Shown: positions 23,075-32,703 of the stretch, piece by piece
Numbering within the stretch: the first letter of the stretch is position 1
Layout of the letters: every line of letters starts with the position of its first letter
NCBI GenBank assembly: GCA_964412555.1
Contig: CAYPPG010000039.1
Coordinates: forward strand, 6,212 to 70,211
Reading direction: 5' to 3'
Source: CAYPPG01 sp964412555
GTDB taxonomy: Bacteria > Hinthialibacterota > Hinthialibacteria > Hinthialibacterales > Hinthialibacteraceae
Length of the DNA stretch: 64,000 nucleotides
Program-made: the position numbers and the translations under genes
The notes under the pieces: generated by a model
What the model saw: the letters and a program-made list of their open reading frames with translations, nothing else
The model's database searches: none
What the model was told of the DNA's origin: nothing

Positions 23075-24520
23075 ATGTGTGCGAATAGAATGAATACTTG
23101 GAGTGTCAAGATTGGGATTTATGTTACCGGATGTGTGCTGATCGGGATTCTTTGGCTTTCCGGTTTTGCGTGGAGCGAAACGGTTTCGATTCACGTCGAT
23201 GCGGATGAATCGGCAGGTATGATAAAACCGTTGTTGGGAGTGAATACCGGCCCCTATAAATTGGGAGAAGAAGAAAACCCGCATGTCACAGAGCAGTATC
23301 AGGATTTAGGAGTGACGATGGTGCGGACACACGATTTCTATGGCCCGTGCGATATGAGCGTGATGTATCCCGATGATTCCGCCGATCCTTCGCTCTCCTC
23401 CAGCTTCAATTTCGTGGAGAGCGATCTACGGATGGATATGATTCACGAAAACGGTCATGAGATTTATTTTCGGCTGGGCAACAGCTGGAATAACAGCAGT
23501 GAAGTTCCGCAAAACATTCCCAATTTTATAGAAGCGGCGAAAAACGTGATCCGGCATTATACGGAAGGATTATGGGATGGATATGTATTCCCGATTACTT
23601 ACGTCGAAGTATGGAACGAACCGGATAACCAGCAATTCTGGACTGGAAGCATGCTTCAATTTTTCCGATTTTTTGCTCAAACTGTGAAAGAACTAAAAGC
23701 GGAATTCCCCCATATGAAAATCGGAGGTCCCGGATTTTTACCCTCCGGTTATCTTGCGCAAGACGTCAATGACATGCCAAGTGCATTGTTGGAATACTGT
23801 CGCAATGAAAATGTGCCTCTCGATTTTCTCTCCTGGCATATCTACGGTGACGATCCCGACGACTATCTCGGCGCCGGTCTCTTTTATCGCACTTTGTTGG
23901 ATGATTATGGCTTTACTTCGGCGGAAAGCCACATTACGGAATGGAATGTATCCGAAAGTCCGCGGCGGTATAATGCGGAAGGTGCGGCCCTGATGACTGG
24001 CGCATGGATCGGATTACAAGATGGAGATGTCGATCAATCGCTGTTCTTTCGCGGTCAAGATTCTTCCATAAGCCTTCCCACGTTTTATGGATTGATGTAC
24101 GCCGATGGCACGTACAAAAAAATGGCATATGCCTTCAAATCATGGTCGTGGGCGAGCGAATATCCGAATCGAATTTCGCTTGAAGATGAATCAGAAACGG
24201 TAGACGGGATCGCCGGCCTGAGCGACGATGGGCAATCCATGATCATCCTGTTGACCCATTACACCGTGGATGGAAATCCGGATGCGATCGATGAATATCA
24301 GCTCACCATTGAAGGATGGTCTCCCTACGATGATTCCGTGACTTCCAAACGCTATGCGATATCAAATCTGCATGATCTTACTTTACTGGAAGAAACAGAG
24401 ATTGTCTCTTCAGAAACGGGTTTTGTGATTTCAGGACGTTTTCCGGTAAGCACCGTCGAAGTGATTATGTTAGATGCTGCATCAGAACCGAGTGCCGTGA
24501 ATTATTGGACAAATTATTGA
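23075..24520 (+). CDS. Secreted GH39-like glycoside hydrolase
   Basis: About 481 residues. A signal anchor or signal peptide lies at about 10-33 (IGIYVTGCVLIGILWLSGFAWS). Clan GH-A features are clear: RTHDFYGPCD, VEVWNEPDNQQFW (acid/base Glu after Asn) and HITEWNVS (nucleophile Glu near the end of the barrel), with LSWHIYGDDPDD between them. The layout is like beta-xylosidase/alpha-iduronidase GH39. A beta-sandwich C-terminus follows. ATG 23075 with GAGAGGGG before it is preferred to TTG 23069. It may remove xylose or uronate from glycans cut by the neighbouring lyases. Confidence 0.75.
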   Translation: MCANRMNTWSVKIGIYVTGCVLIGILWLSGFAWSETVSIHVDADESAGMIKPLLGVNTGPYKLGEEENPHVTEQYQDLGVTMVRTHDFYGPCDMSVMYPDDSADPSLSSSFNFVESDLRMDMIHENGHEIYFRLGNSWNNSSEVPQNIPNFIEAAKNVIRHYTEGLWDGYVFPITYVEVWNEPDNQQFWTGSMLQFFRFFAQTVKELKAEFPHMKIGGPGFLPSGYLAQDVNDMPSALLEYCRNENVPLDFLSWHIYGDDPDDYLGAGLFYRTLLDDYGFTSAESHITEWNVSESPRRYNAEGAALMTGAWIGLQDGDVDQSLFFRGQDSSISLPTFYGLMYADGTYKKMAYAFKSWSWASEYPNRISLEDESETVDGIAGLSDDGQSMIILLTHYTVDGNPDAIDEYQLTIEGWSPYDDSVTSKRYAISNLHDLTLLEETEIVSSETGFVISGRFPVSTVEVIMLDAASEPSAVNYWTNY

Positions 24521-24614
24521 GATGATTTTATCAAATCGAGCCTACTACTATTACCCGTCCTTATTTCATGTTTGTGATGTACAATTGTAAAAATCATTAT
24601 TATTCAGAAATCCG

Positions 24615-24785
24615 TCTGAATCCGGATTGGCCAGGATGAGAGGATGACCAGGATAATAACCATGAAAGTATTTCATGGCGATTCGAGAAGACAATCATTG
24701 GCCGCTATCGGCTTGACAATGTATTGTTTGCCCAACAATAGAGCAAATCCTGTTCATCCTTGAATCCTGGGCATCCAGATTCAGA
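24615..24785. repeat. Imperfect long inverted repeat upstream of the PAS-phosphatase gene
   Basis: 24615-24655 and 24747-24785 are inverted copies of a roughly 40-base sequence (TCTGAATC..GGAT..CCAGGAT.. .AGGATGA.CAGGAT). They enclose about 90 bases. The internal CATGAAAGTATTTCATG (24661-24677) is a second small hairpin. Similar GGATGAACAGGAT phrases are common dispersed repeats in other environmental genomes. The whole has the size of a small MITE-like element, but no flanking target duplication was identified. Confidence 0.6.
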
Positions 24786-24812
24786 CAAACAATAAAATTT
24801 AAAGTATCAATT

Positions 24813-25931
24813 ATGAACCAACAAGACCTCTTCAGCCTGCAAAGAATACTCGATTCACTCAACGACGGTGTTTATGTTACAGACAAGGAACGAAGAATTC
24901 TCTATTGGAGCAAGTCGGCAGAAAAAATTACCGGCTGGCCGGAAGGGGAAATTCTCGGTCATCGATGTTGTGACAATGTGTTGTGCCATATCGATAAAGA
25001 TCAACACCGGCTGTGCGGTGAAGAATACTGCCCTTTGCATCGCTCTATGGTCACGGGAGAACGGTCAACGGTTCCCATCCTTCTATACGCGCGAGGCAGA
25101 GATGGAAATAGAATACCCATGCAGGTGAGTGTCGCGCCGGTTCAAAATGATTCCGGTGAAATCATCGGTGGAGTAGAAACATTTCGTGATTTTTCCGAAG
25201 TGTCCGTCGATCTGGAACGGGCAAAAAAAATACAACGATTATCCCTTCCGCAAAATATTCCGGATGATGATCCGCGAATTCATTTCCGCACGCATTATGT
25301 CCCTCATGATATCATCGGTGGGGATTTTTTCGCGATTGAACAAATCGATTCTGACCGGTATGTGTTTTTTCTAGCCGATGTGGTTGGGCATGGAATCGCA
25401 TCCGCTTTGTATACGATGTTTTTGAAATCGCTGTGGGAAAAATTTCATTCCCTACGTTCTCACCCGAGGGATTTTGTCGCAACCATGAATCAAGGAATGT
25501 GCGAGTTGCTCGGTGAAAAGGAAGCATTTGCGACGGGGATGTATGGATTGATCGATTTGAGCCAAAATCATTTGACGCTTGTGGGAGCCGGAAATCCCTA
25601 TCCCTATCTGATCCGCAATGGAGAACAGTTCGAACGAATAAAATGTCCGGGGTTGGCCTTGGGTTTGGTAGATCATGCCTCGTATGAGGAAACAGAAATC
25701 GAAATCAAACAAAACGATTATTTACTATTTTTTACGGATGGTGCTTTCGAAATTCGTGACATGAACGGGAATTTCTTGCAGGAAGAAGGTTTGATTGAAT
25801 TATTCGGTAAATTTGGATATCCCACTCAATCCGTGCCTTTTGCAAAGATCGAGGAAGAATTACTCAAATTTTCCAATTCGATTCGATTGGACGATGATTT
25901 GACTTTTTTGGAAATTCATTTCAACTCGTAA
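24813..25931 (+). CDS. PAS domain-containing PP2C-type (SpoIIE/RsbU) serine phosphatase
   Basis: 372 residues, soluble. The PAS domain is at about 8-125 (ILDSLNDGVYVTDKERRILYW, CC..NVLCHIDKDQHRLCGEEYCPLH), with at least five Cys. The C-terminal SpoIIE domain starts near residue 135: GGDFFAIEQI, FFLADVVGHGIASALYT, GAGNPYPYLI and LLFFTDGAFEIRD, with the metal-binding Asp residues in place. Such proteins control anti-sigma-factor antagonists. No STAS or RsbW partner gene is adjacent. With the kinase at 21721 this is the second Cys-PAS sensor within 4 kb. Confidence 0.85.
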   Translation: MNQQDLFSLQRILDSLNDGVYVTDKERRILYWSKSAEKITGWPEGEILGHRCCDNVLCHIDKDQHRLCGEEYCPLHRSMVTGERSTVPILLYARGRDGNRIPMQVSVAPVQNDSGEIIGGVETFRDFSEVSVDLERAKKIQRLSLPQNIPDDDPRIHFRTHYVPHDIIGGDFFAIEQIDSDRYVFFLADVVGHGIASALYTMFLKSLWEKFHSLRSHPRDFVATMNQGMCELLGEKEAFATGMYGLIDLSQNHLTLVGAGNPYPYLIRNGEQFERIKCPGLALGLVDHASYEETEIEIKQNDYLLFFTDGAFEIRDMNGNFLQEEGLIELFGKFGYPTQSVPFAKIEEELLKFSNSIRLDDDLTFLEIHFNS

Positions 25932-26022
25932 AAGAACTTGCGGCTTGATTTTACTATGCATCTCACAATGAATCCGTTTTCCGAAACCGGTTCGCTCCAA
26001 AGGTGATTCTCTGTGTGATAGA

Positions 26023-27711
26023 TTATCTGCCATAGAATACCAGATGATCGTAGGTTCGCTTATCCGCCCGTTTTTGTTGATGTGGTTCTAGATGACCATG
26101 ATATTCGCAATGAAAAAATCGGCTGTCATAGATCGGTGCAGGAAGCGATTCCTCTTTGCCTTCGATAACCGCCGCAAGATGGAGTAAAGCGAGCGGTATT
26201 TCATCACCAGTACGGGCATAGTCCCGATTTGTATGGGGGAAAAGCCCTGTTTCATGTTGAGTATTGAGGATGTTATCCCCGATCCGGCAGGCAAGACTCA
26301 GCATCTCCGGATTGTTTGTGGCATGATGAAGTTCCAGTAAAGCGTAAATCAAGCGCCAATCATCAGAATTCGTTTCAAAACGGATGGATTTCGACTCATT
26401 GTCGATTTCCCCTAAGTTCCCAAGACCGAATTCTTTGCCTAGTTGATGAACCATTTCCCAATGGTCTTTATTCTTGGAAAGCCGATATGCCATGGCATAA
26501 CTCCAAAAGATGTATCCGTCCGGATTGCGGGGAGCGAATGAACTGGGCACATAATACCCGGATTTTGATTCTTGCCATTGAATGGGAGTTCCGTCGATCA
26601 TAAGGGAAATGAATTGGCCCGATTTTGAATCATAACTGTATTTTGCATATACTTTCAAATCATCCAGCGCCCATTGGATAAAATTTTCACCGACTTCTGC
26701 ATATTTCCCTCCGGCAGATTTCAATTGTTCCCCTGCTTGCATTTGTGCCAATGTCAGATGGTGATAGCGGCAGGTTTGATGGTAGGATGCCACGATTTTC
26801 GCTTCATTGATGGTGGGATGAACGTGTCCAAGAGCATCCTGTGCACGATCGTGTTCCCGGTAACTGAGTTGCCCGCCACACAATCCGGTTTCCGGATGCT
26901 CTGCTTGCTGCCAGCGATAGATGAGACGCCGTGACCAGCGTAATGCATCCGTATTTTGATCGAGAATTGCGAGCATGATTCCGCTATGCAAAAACGGAGG
27001 TGTTACATTGACAAAAGACAGGTTGTTTCCCTTTGCCGGAAAGGGAACTTCGATATCGTTGTCGAACTCGTGGTCCCATTGCGGTTGAGCCGGCTTTTTT
27101 ACACTCGCATGGCGATTGTAATCCATCCGTGACCAATCGAGAATATGAGTGGCCCATATGCCTTCCAGAAGTTTTTTCGTTGCAGCCGGATTCACTCGCC
27201 ACATGAGACGGTAATAAGGCTGGTGACCTTTCAACTCGTGAGTATCTTGGTATTGACCAACCGGACGCTCTTGATCCAAATCCCAAGCCAGATGGCCTCC
27301 CCAATACAACAAACCGTTCGGAGACTGCAAATGTTCAAGTGCATAACGTGTGGCATCTTCAGCTGCTTTTTGGTATTTAATTTTTCCATTTAGAGCGGTG
27401 AGTCCGTCCAACGTTCGCAGCAAAGGCTGTTGGCTGGCAAAATTGGATATGATCCAATTTTCACCGTCTTTTTTCCAAATTGCCGGCTGCAAAGTTTCAA
27501 TATGAAGACCATCGACAAATAAAGGAGTTTTCTTGTCTCCGAATGTATCTCGCCCTTTGTCGAGAACGATATCTGCGAACTTTTCCACCGCTTTTTGATA
27601 AACATCGCTTTTATGTATGCTTTCTTCGGCCTGAACGCACTGAATGGCAAGTATCATTAGAAATAGGGAGTGAAAAATGGGATGGATTTTCCAATGAATT
27701 CTTCGTATCAT
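26023..27711 (-). CDS. Secreted alpha-helical-barrel protein, possible uronan/pectate lyase
   Basis: 562 residues. The signal peptide is at about 1-28 (FHSLFLMILAIQCVQAE). It is rich in Trp, Tyr and His, with GLLYWGGHLAWDLDQ, GHQPYYRLMWRVNP, WDHEFDNDIEVPFP and SYHQTCRYHHL. The pattern is that of an (alpha/alpha)n barrel hydrolase or lyase, with some resemblance to PL2-type periplasmic pectate lyases. The family is not certain. AAGGAG precedes the ATG. It is convergent with the PAS-phosphatase gene and lies downstream of the beta-helix gene on the same strand, 65 bases apart, so the two are probably one operon. Confidence 0.55.
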   Translation of the reverse strand: MIRRIHWKIHPIFHSLFLMILAIQCVQAEESIHKSDVYQKAVEKFADIVLDKGRDTFGDKKTPLFVDGLHIETLQPAIWKKDGENWIISNFASQQPLLRTLDGLTALNGKIKYQKAAEDATRYALEHLQSPNGLLYWGGHLAWDLDQERPVGQYQDTHELKGHQPYYRLMWRVNPAATKKLLEGIWATHILDWSRMDYNRHASVKKPAQPQWDHEFDNDIEVPFPAKGNNLSFVNVTPPFLHSGIMLAILDQNTDALRWSRRLIYRWQQAEHPETGLCGGQLSYREHDRAQDALGHVHPTINEAKIVASYHQTCRYHHLTLAQMQAGEQLKSAGGKYAEVGENFIQWALDDLKVYAKYSYDSKSGQFISLMIDGTPIQWQESKSGYYVPSSFAPRNPDGYIFWSYAMAYRLSKNKDHWEMVHQLGKEFGLGNLGEIDNESKSIRFETNSDDWRLIYALLELHHATNNPEMLSLACRIGDNILNTQHETGLFPHTNRDYARTGDEIPLALLHLAAVIEGKEESLPAPIYDSRFFHCEYHGHLEPHQQKRADKRTYDHLVFYGR

Positions 27712-27776
27712 GGTATTCTCCTTATGGGATGAATGAGTTGTAAAATCATATAATAAAAAACGTTCTCATGATACGA

Positions 27777-30383
27777 TTAAAACAACATGAAATTCAAAAT
27801 ACCTGTTTCCGAATCCTTCCTAAACCAATCCCCATTACCTGGCCCTCCATAAATCCCCAAATCGCAACGTTCCTTTCCTAATCCGGGAGGCCGTATCGCA
27901 TCGTTGTAGAATTTGCTCGGGTCGCCCGCATCGATACAGGGCGAATCATGCGCCAATCGGTAGTCACCATTTTGAGAGTTCACGAATAGGGGATTTACAG
28001 TGATATTACCTTCTCCCGGCCTGTTTCCCTCCAGGCAGGAATAGGAGACGAAAAAATTTCCATTTTCTTGGTTGATGATTTCATCTCCTGGGTTTCGTAA
28101 AATGCAATTTTTTACTGTAATCGATGATGTTCCATTTTGATGATAAATACCATTCGGGCCGGGGGAACTGTTATCGGCGATGGTGCAGTTGATGAATTCG
28201 GCTTGAATCCGTTCTAATGTGACACTCGCGTTTTCTCCTGCTTTGTTGTTCGCGATCAAACAGTTTATGCATTGGAGTTTCGAAGACGAAGAAGCACCAA
28301 TCGTATTTCTGACGCGCGATTCATTTTCGGTAATGGAACATCCCTTCATGAGGACATTGGAAAAGTTCTCGATATTGATGATTCCATAATCTGCTTTGTT
28401 TCCCGAAAAAACGCAGCGTTCGAACGTTGCAGTGGAATACCCGATTTCAACACCTCCAGCAATACTTCCATTCCATGGAGGGATTCCGGGGTGTCCTTCG
28501 TTATTTTCGAACACACAATCCGAAAGCAATATGGAACTGTTCTGAATATACATCCCCGCGCCGTTTCCGTTGCTTCCGCATGTTTTGTTATCTCGGATTA
28601 TGCAATTCGAAAACGTTGCTTCGCTATTTGTGCAATTGACACCCCCACCACGATAGGATTTGTAATTATCGGAAATCACGCAATTTCTAAAATCGGGAGA
28701 TGTGTTCCAGCATAAAACGCCGCTTGCTTGAGTCGCGCCTTTGATCGTAACACCGTCGACGGAAGCGTGGTCAGCCCCAATGATGACGGGATTGTATATT
28801 CCCATGGCGTGAATCACCGTTTGGTTTGATTTCCAATCTCTCTCTTCCATGGATGTTTCCGTACCGGCGAATCCACCGATAAGACGTGAATCTTTTTCCA
28901 ACTGGACCACTTCGTGATAAATCCCTTTCGATACCCATATTTCGGCGTTGGAGTCTGTAAAAAACAGCGCTTTGCCTATGCTATTCAATGCACCTTCCCA
29001 GGAGGAGCCATCTCCGTCTGCTTGTGCATTAGACCGGACGTAAAATCGTTGCTGAGATGGTGTGTGGGTTGCCGGGACTTGATTCGGAGGTGTTTCGTAC
29101 GCGCCAATATCAACGAATTCGTCGCCTTCCCAACGAATCCGGCCATCGATGTCAAACGCCGGAGCATGGGCAGAATTCCCTCCGTCGATACAGATCGAAC
29201 CATTCTGCAGATGAAAATCGCCATGGAATGGGTTGGTGAACTCAGGGTAACGTTCAACGTTTCCTTCACCTGGCCAGCCGCCCTGAATGCAGCTATTTTT
29301 GATTTCGATTCCGCTGGTTTGATCGATTAAAATTTCAACGCCTTGGTTCCATAGGATACAATTTTCTATTTTGGGATAAGACTTTTCATTGCAGCCAACA
29401 CCGCTGCCTTGATTGCCGGCGATCGTGCAGTTGATCAGTTCCGGAGAAGAATTTTCACAATAAACGGTGCTGTATGTATTTGAAGTATAATTTGGGTTTA
29501 TCCCCGTGTTGTTTGCGATCAAAGTGTTGCTTACTATTCCAGAAGAATTGTAAAAATGCAGAACACAGGTGTTGGTTAATTCATTGTGCAAAAATCTGCA
29601 ATCCATCATGTGCAACGTGGATTCTCCACAATAAATTCCAAGCCCTCCTGCATGATTTTCAAAGTTGGTTACACTATCAGAAAAGACGCTTTTTGAAATG
29701 GTTACATCTGATTTGTAAAGATAAAGAAGCCCCCATGAATGCACCTCATTACTCTTAAATTCGCATGAATCAATCGAAGCCGTCGATTGACTTAAAAAAA
29801 TGGCGGCCCCACTTCCTCCTACAATTTCTCTGAATTTGCAATTCTTCAGAATGATGTCGGCATCACGGCAGAAGAGACCTGCTCCCTCAGGAACGTTTAT
29901 GCCATTGTCAGGATAATATCCCGATTCGGTTAAAATGCAGTTTTGAATTCTCACTGAATCGCTAGCGCAATACATGGCGTGTTCTTTTCCTCTTTTTACA
30001 GTAAATCCATCCAGAATCGCATTTTTCGCACATGTGACAACGCTTGAATGCTGATTCTCACCATCAATAACCGTTGGATTGGTTTCCCAGTTCCGTACAT
30101 CTCGGCTGGATTCAGTACCGTTATAACCGCCATACAATGCAACATCATAGCGTAAGGACACATGCTCCTTATAGATACCCGACTCGACCCATATCTCATC
30201 ACCCGGAGATGAGATTTCGAGTCCACTGGAAATGCTGGAGATGGCGTTTTCCCAACTGTCTCCACTCTGATCGCCTTGGGCATTTTGTGATACGTGAATT
30301 ACTTTACAGAACGATGGGAATGAAATAGCCAACAGAAAAAAGAAGTAAACAACGGTGAGAATTGGACTTCGGTATGCATTCAT
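27777..30383 (-). CDS. Large secreted protein with two tandem beta-helix (DUF1565-like) domains
   Basis: 868 residues; signal peptide about 1-26. Two copies of the same module are visible. The first opens with VIHVSQNAQGDQSGDSWENA and IWVESGIYKEHV, LYGGYNGTESS, NWETNPTVIDG. The second, near residue 445, opens with RFYVRSNAQADGDGSSWEGA, IWVSKGIYHEVV, LIGGFAGTETS, DWKSNQTVIHA. Each is followed by many right-handed beta-helix rungs (LINCTIAGNQGSGVG, FINCTIADNSSPGPNG) and the DAGxxx end motif (CIDGGNSAHA, CIDAGDPSKF). Function is likely glycan binding or surface display. No catalytic site can be named. Confidence 0.8.
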   Translation of the reverse strand: MNAYRSPILTVVYFFFLLAISFPSFCKVIHVSQNAQGDQSGDSWENAISSISSGLEISSPGDEIWVESGIYKEHVSLRYDVALYGGYNGTESSRDVRNWETNPTVIDGENQHSSVVTCAKNAILDGFTVKRGKEHAMYCASDSVRIQNCILTESGYYPDNGINVPEGAGLFCRDADIILKNCKFREIVGGSGAAIFLSQSTASIDSCEFKSNEVHSWGLLYLYKSDVTISKSVFSDSVTNFENHAGGLGIYCGESTLHMMDCRFLHNELTNTCVLHFYNSSGIVSNTLIANNTGINPNYTSNTYSTVYCENSSPELINCTIAGNQGSGVGCNEKSYPKIENCILWNQGVEILIDQTSGIEIKNSCIQGGWPGEGNVERYPEFTNPFHGDFHLQNGSICIDGGNSAHAPAFDIDGRIRWEGDEFVDIGAYETPPNQVPATHTPSQQRFYVRSNAQADGDGSSWEGALNSIGKALFFTDSNAEIWVSKGIYHEVVQLEKDSRLIGGFAGTETSMEERDWKSNQTVIHAMGIYNPVIIGADHASVDGVTIKGATQASGVLCWNTSPDFRNCVISDNYKSYRGGGVNCTNSEATFSNCIIRDNKTCGSNGNGAGMYIQNSSILLSDCVFENNEGHPGIPPWNGSIAGGVEIGYSTATFERCVFSGNKADYGIINIENFSNVLMKGCSITENESRVRNTIGASSSSKLQCINCLIANNKAGENASVTLERIQAEFINCTIADNSSPGPNGIYHQNGTSSITVKNCILRNPGDEIINQENGNFFVSYSCLEGNRPGEGNITVNPLFVNSQNGDYRLAHDSPCIDAGDPSKFYNDAIRPPGLGKERCDLGIYGGPGNGDWFRKDSETGILNFMLF

Positions 30384-30780
30384 GATTTACCTCTGGATCA
30401 TTTTCTCGAAACTCGTAACACTGGCAAAATTTTGTCGGGTTCGGTCAGTGCTTTGGAACATTTTTCGTCAATACAAGACCAAATTTTGGTTTTCAGTGCT
30501 CATTTCATGCAATTAGTACTTCTTCTAGAAAATGCTGGATTTGTAACTATAGGAAGCAATCTACTCGCTTTCTGGAATAGAATTCCAGGCTACAATGATT
30601 TTCATTGGATTTAAAGACGCTTCCCAAATGAGAGTATATACTAAAGGATAATTAATAAAGGTTTCCTCTTTTCAATAAAACGAGTACCTTAATAAAAAGT
30701 GCTATTGATTTCAATTTGCATGCTTGATTCAGATATAACGCTATATCGATACGTGATAATTCGAAAATGAAGTCGTTTTC
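30384..30780. other. Intergenic region, no feature identified
   Basis: This AT-rich gap lies between the divergent beta-helix and RACE-type genes. A 60-codon open frame at 30432-30614 has no ribosome site and no recognisable content. TATAAC at 30734 is a possible -10 but lacks a properly spaced -35. No repeat of the dispersed family is present here. Confidence 0.5.
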
Positions 30781-32628
30781 ATGAAAAAAGATACCATTAA
30801 AATTCGTTTCGAACCGATTGGAGCGGAAGTCGAAGTCACGCCTCCGATTTCTGTGATGATGGCAGCAGCAGAAGCGGGTATTGCATTGGAACATCCCTGC
30901 GGAGGGCTTGGGGTATGCGGCAAATGTATTGTCAAGATTCGTGATCATATCGAACATTCACAAGCAGACTTGAATTTATTGAGTCCGGAAGAAATTGAAG
31001 ATCATTGTTATCTCTCTTGCCAAACCCTGATTGATCAAGATGCCGTAATCGAATGCAAAGCCGGACGCAAAACCGAGGCGGGAATGGTCATGATCGACGG
31101 TGTCAATGCACCGATTGAATTGGAGCCTCGCGTCAAACGAATTCGAGTAAAACTCACACCTCCCACATTACGCGATCAAAAAAGTGATGCTTCCCGCTTG
31201 CTCCATGAATGCAGAAGAGCAGGTGAAGAAGTGAATCGAATTAATTTTGGCTTGTTGCCGGATTTACCCCACTTGCTCCGCGACAATCGATGGCATGTCG
31301 AAGTGATTTGCATCGATGAAGAAATTGTTTCCATTCGCTCCGTACAAGAAGAAAGAAAAATTTTAGGTGTCGCAGTCGATTTGGGAACGACAACCGTTGT
31401 CGTATCTCTGAATGATTTGGAAACCGGTGAAGAACTGTGTGTTCTAGGGGCCGCGAATGAGCAGATTGTCTATGGTCAGGATATTCTTTCCCGCGTGAAT
31501 ACAGCCATATTTGAGGAAAATGGACTGCAAAAATTGCAGGATAAAATTATTCAAACCGTAAATCGAATGATTCAAGAGATGCTTGACACCAGTGGATTAT
31601 CGAAAAATGATATTTTTTTGGTTCAAGCAGTCGGAAATACGGTTATGCAACAACTTTTTTTAGGAATCGACCCGGAACCGATTGCGACTTCGCCTTTCAC
31701 GGCGGCTGTGAGCGAAGCGGTTTACGTTCCAACTTCCACATTTGGCATTCACTCTGCCAACCTTTCATATTTCTCATTCTCACCCATTATTGCAGGATAT
31801 GTCGGTGGTGATATTGTCGCCGATCTATTGGCGACCGGCTTGCATCAGGCGCGATATCCTTCTTTACTGGTGGATATTGGAACCAATGCGGAAATTGTGC
31901 TTGGCTGCAGAGAAAAAATGGTTTCTTGCTCTTCTCCGGCCGGTCCTGCTTTTGAAGGAGGACACATCTATCATGGCATGAGAGGGATCAACGGAGCGAT
32001 TGAAAGTATTTGGGTGGAGGAGAATGATATCCGGTTCAAGGTCATTGGCGATGAAGAACCGGCAGGAATCTGCGGATCAGGTTTGATCGATGCCCTTTCC
32101 GTCCTATTGCAATTGAATGTTGTGGATAAAACCGGACGTTTATTGAGCCGGGATGTTTATTCCGGTCCGGATTGGGTAAGGGAGCGGTTGGTTCCTTTCA
32201 AGAAAGGTCACGCATTTTATTTAACTTACGGCCCCAAAGGGTCGATACACATTACGGATAAAGATGTACGCGCTGTGCAGCTGGCAAAAGGAGCGGTGCA
32301 GGCCGGAATTCGCATTTTATTGAAAGAATGGATGATACCTTTAGAGAAAATTGATACAGTGTTTATATGCGGAGCTTTTGGAAGTAAAATTAATCCTGAG
32401 TCTGCTCGTTATATTGGTCTGATTCCTCCTGTTTCGCTTGAAAAAGTTATGTTTTTGGGCAATACAGCTCATGTTGGAGCGAAAAGAATGCTACTTTCTT
32501 GCAAAGAATCAAGCAGAGGAGTTTCAATAAGCGAAAAAGTGTGCTATTTTGAAGTATCTGGATTGGAGGTCTTTCAAGATATCTTCGGTTTATCGCTTGG
32601 ATTTGACCAAGAGTGGATTCTTTCATGA
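30781..32628 (+). CDS. Reductive activator of corrinoid proteins (RACE) type ASKHA/ferredoxin protein
   Basis: 615 residues, cytoplasmic. The N-terminal plant-type 2Fe-2S ferredoxin domain has CGGLGVCGKC (C40, C46, C49) and the fourth ligand in LSCQT (C80). The C-terminal ASKHA ATPase domain has AVDLGTTTVVVSL (phosphate 1), VQAVGNTVMQQLF, VDIGTNAEIVLG and SPAGPAFEGGHI. This is the COG3894/DUF4445 architecture, in which ATP hydrolysis drives one-electron reduction of Co(II) corrinoids in methyltransferases (RamA and similar). No corrinoid protein or methyltransferase is present in the window. It suggests anaerobic or cobalamin-dependent methyl transfer elsewhere. Confidence 0.85.
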   Translation: MKKDTIKIRFEPIGAEVEVTPPISVMMAAAEAGIALEHPCGGLGVCGKCIVKIRDHIEHSQADLNLLSPEEIEDHCYLSCQTLIDQDAVIECKAGRKTEAGMVMIDGVNAPIELEPRVKRIRVKLTPPTLRDQKSDASRLLHECRRAGEEVNRINFGLLPDLPHLLRDNRWHVEVICIDEEIVSIRSVQEERKILGVAVDLGTTTVVVSLNDLETGEELCVLGAANEQIVYGQDILSRVNTAIFEENGLQKLQDKIIQTVNRMIQEMLDTSGLSKNDIFLVQAVGNTVMQQLFLGIDPEPIATSPFTAAVSEAVYVPTSTFGIHSANLSYFSFSPIIAGYVGGDIVADLLATGLHQARYPSLLVDIGTNAEIVLGCREKMVSCSSPAGPAFEGGHIYHGMRGINGAIESIWVEENDIRFKVIGDEEPAGICGSGLIDALSVLLQLNVVDKTGRLLSRDVYSGPDWVRERLVPFKKGHAFYLTYGPKGSIHITDKDVRAVQLAKGAVQAGIRILLKEWMIPLEKIDTVFICGAFGSKINPESARYIGLIPPVSLEKVMFLGNTAHVGAKRMLLSCKESSRGVSISEKVCYFEVSGLEVFQDIFGLSLGFDQEWILS

Positions 32629-32655
32629 AAATTGTGCATAAAGTCCTTTTTTTTC

Positions 32656-32684
32656 TTGACATTCATGCAATTTTCATCTAAAAA
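32656..32684 (+). promoter_or_regulatory. Promoter of the 1070-residue repeat protein gene
   Basis: A perfect -35 TTGACA (32656-32661) lies 17 bases from TAAAAA (32679-32684), so the -35 is strong and the -10 fair. ATGAAAATTG (32625-32634) and CAATTTTCAT (32668-32677) form an inverted repeat across the promoter. This may be an operator or, as RNA, the end structure of the upstream gene. Confidence 0.5.
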
Positions 32685-32703
32685 ATACCGATTAGTATTT
32701 GGG

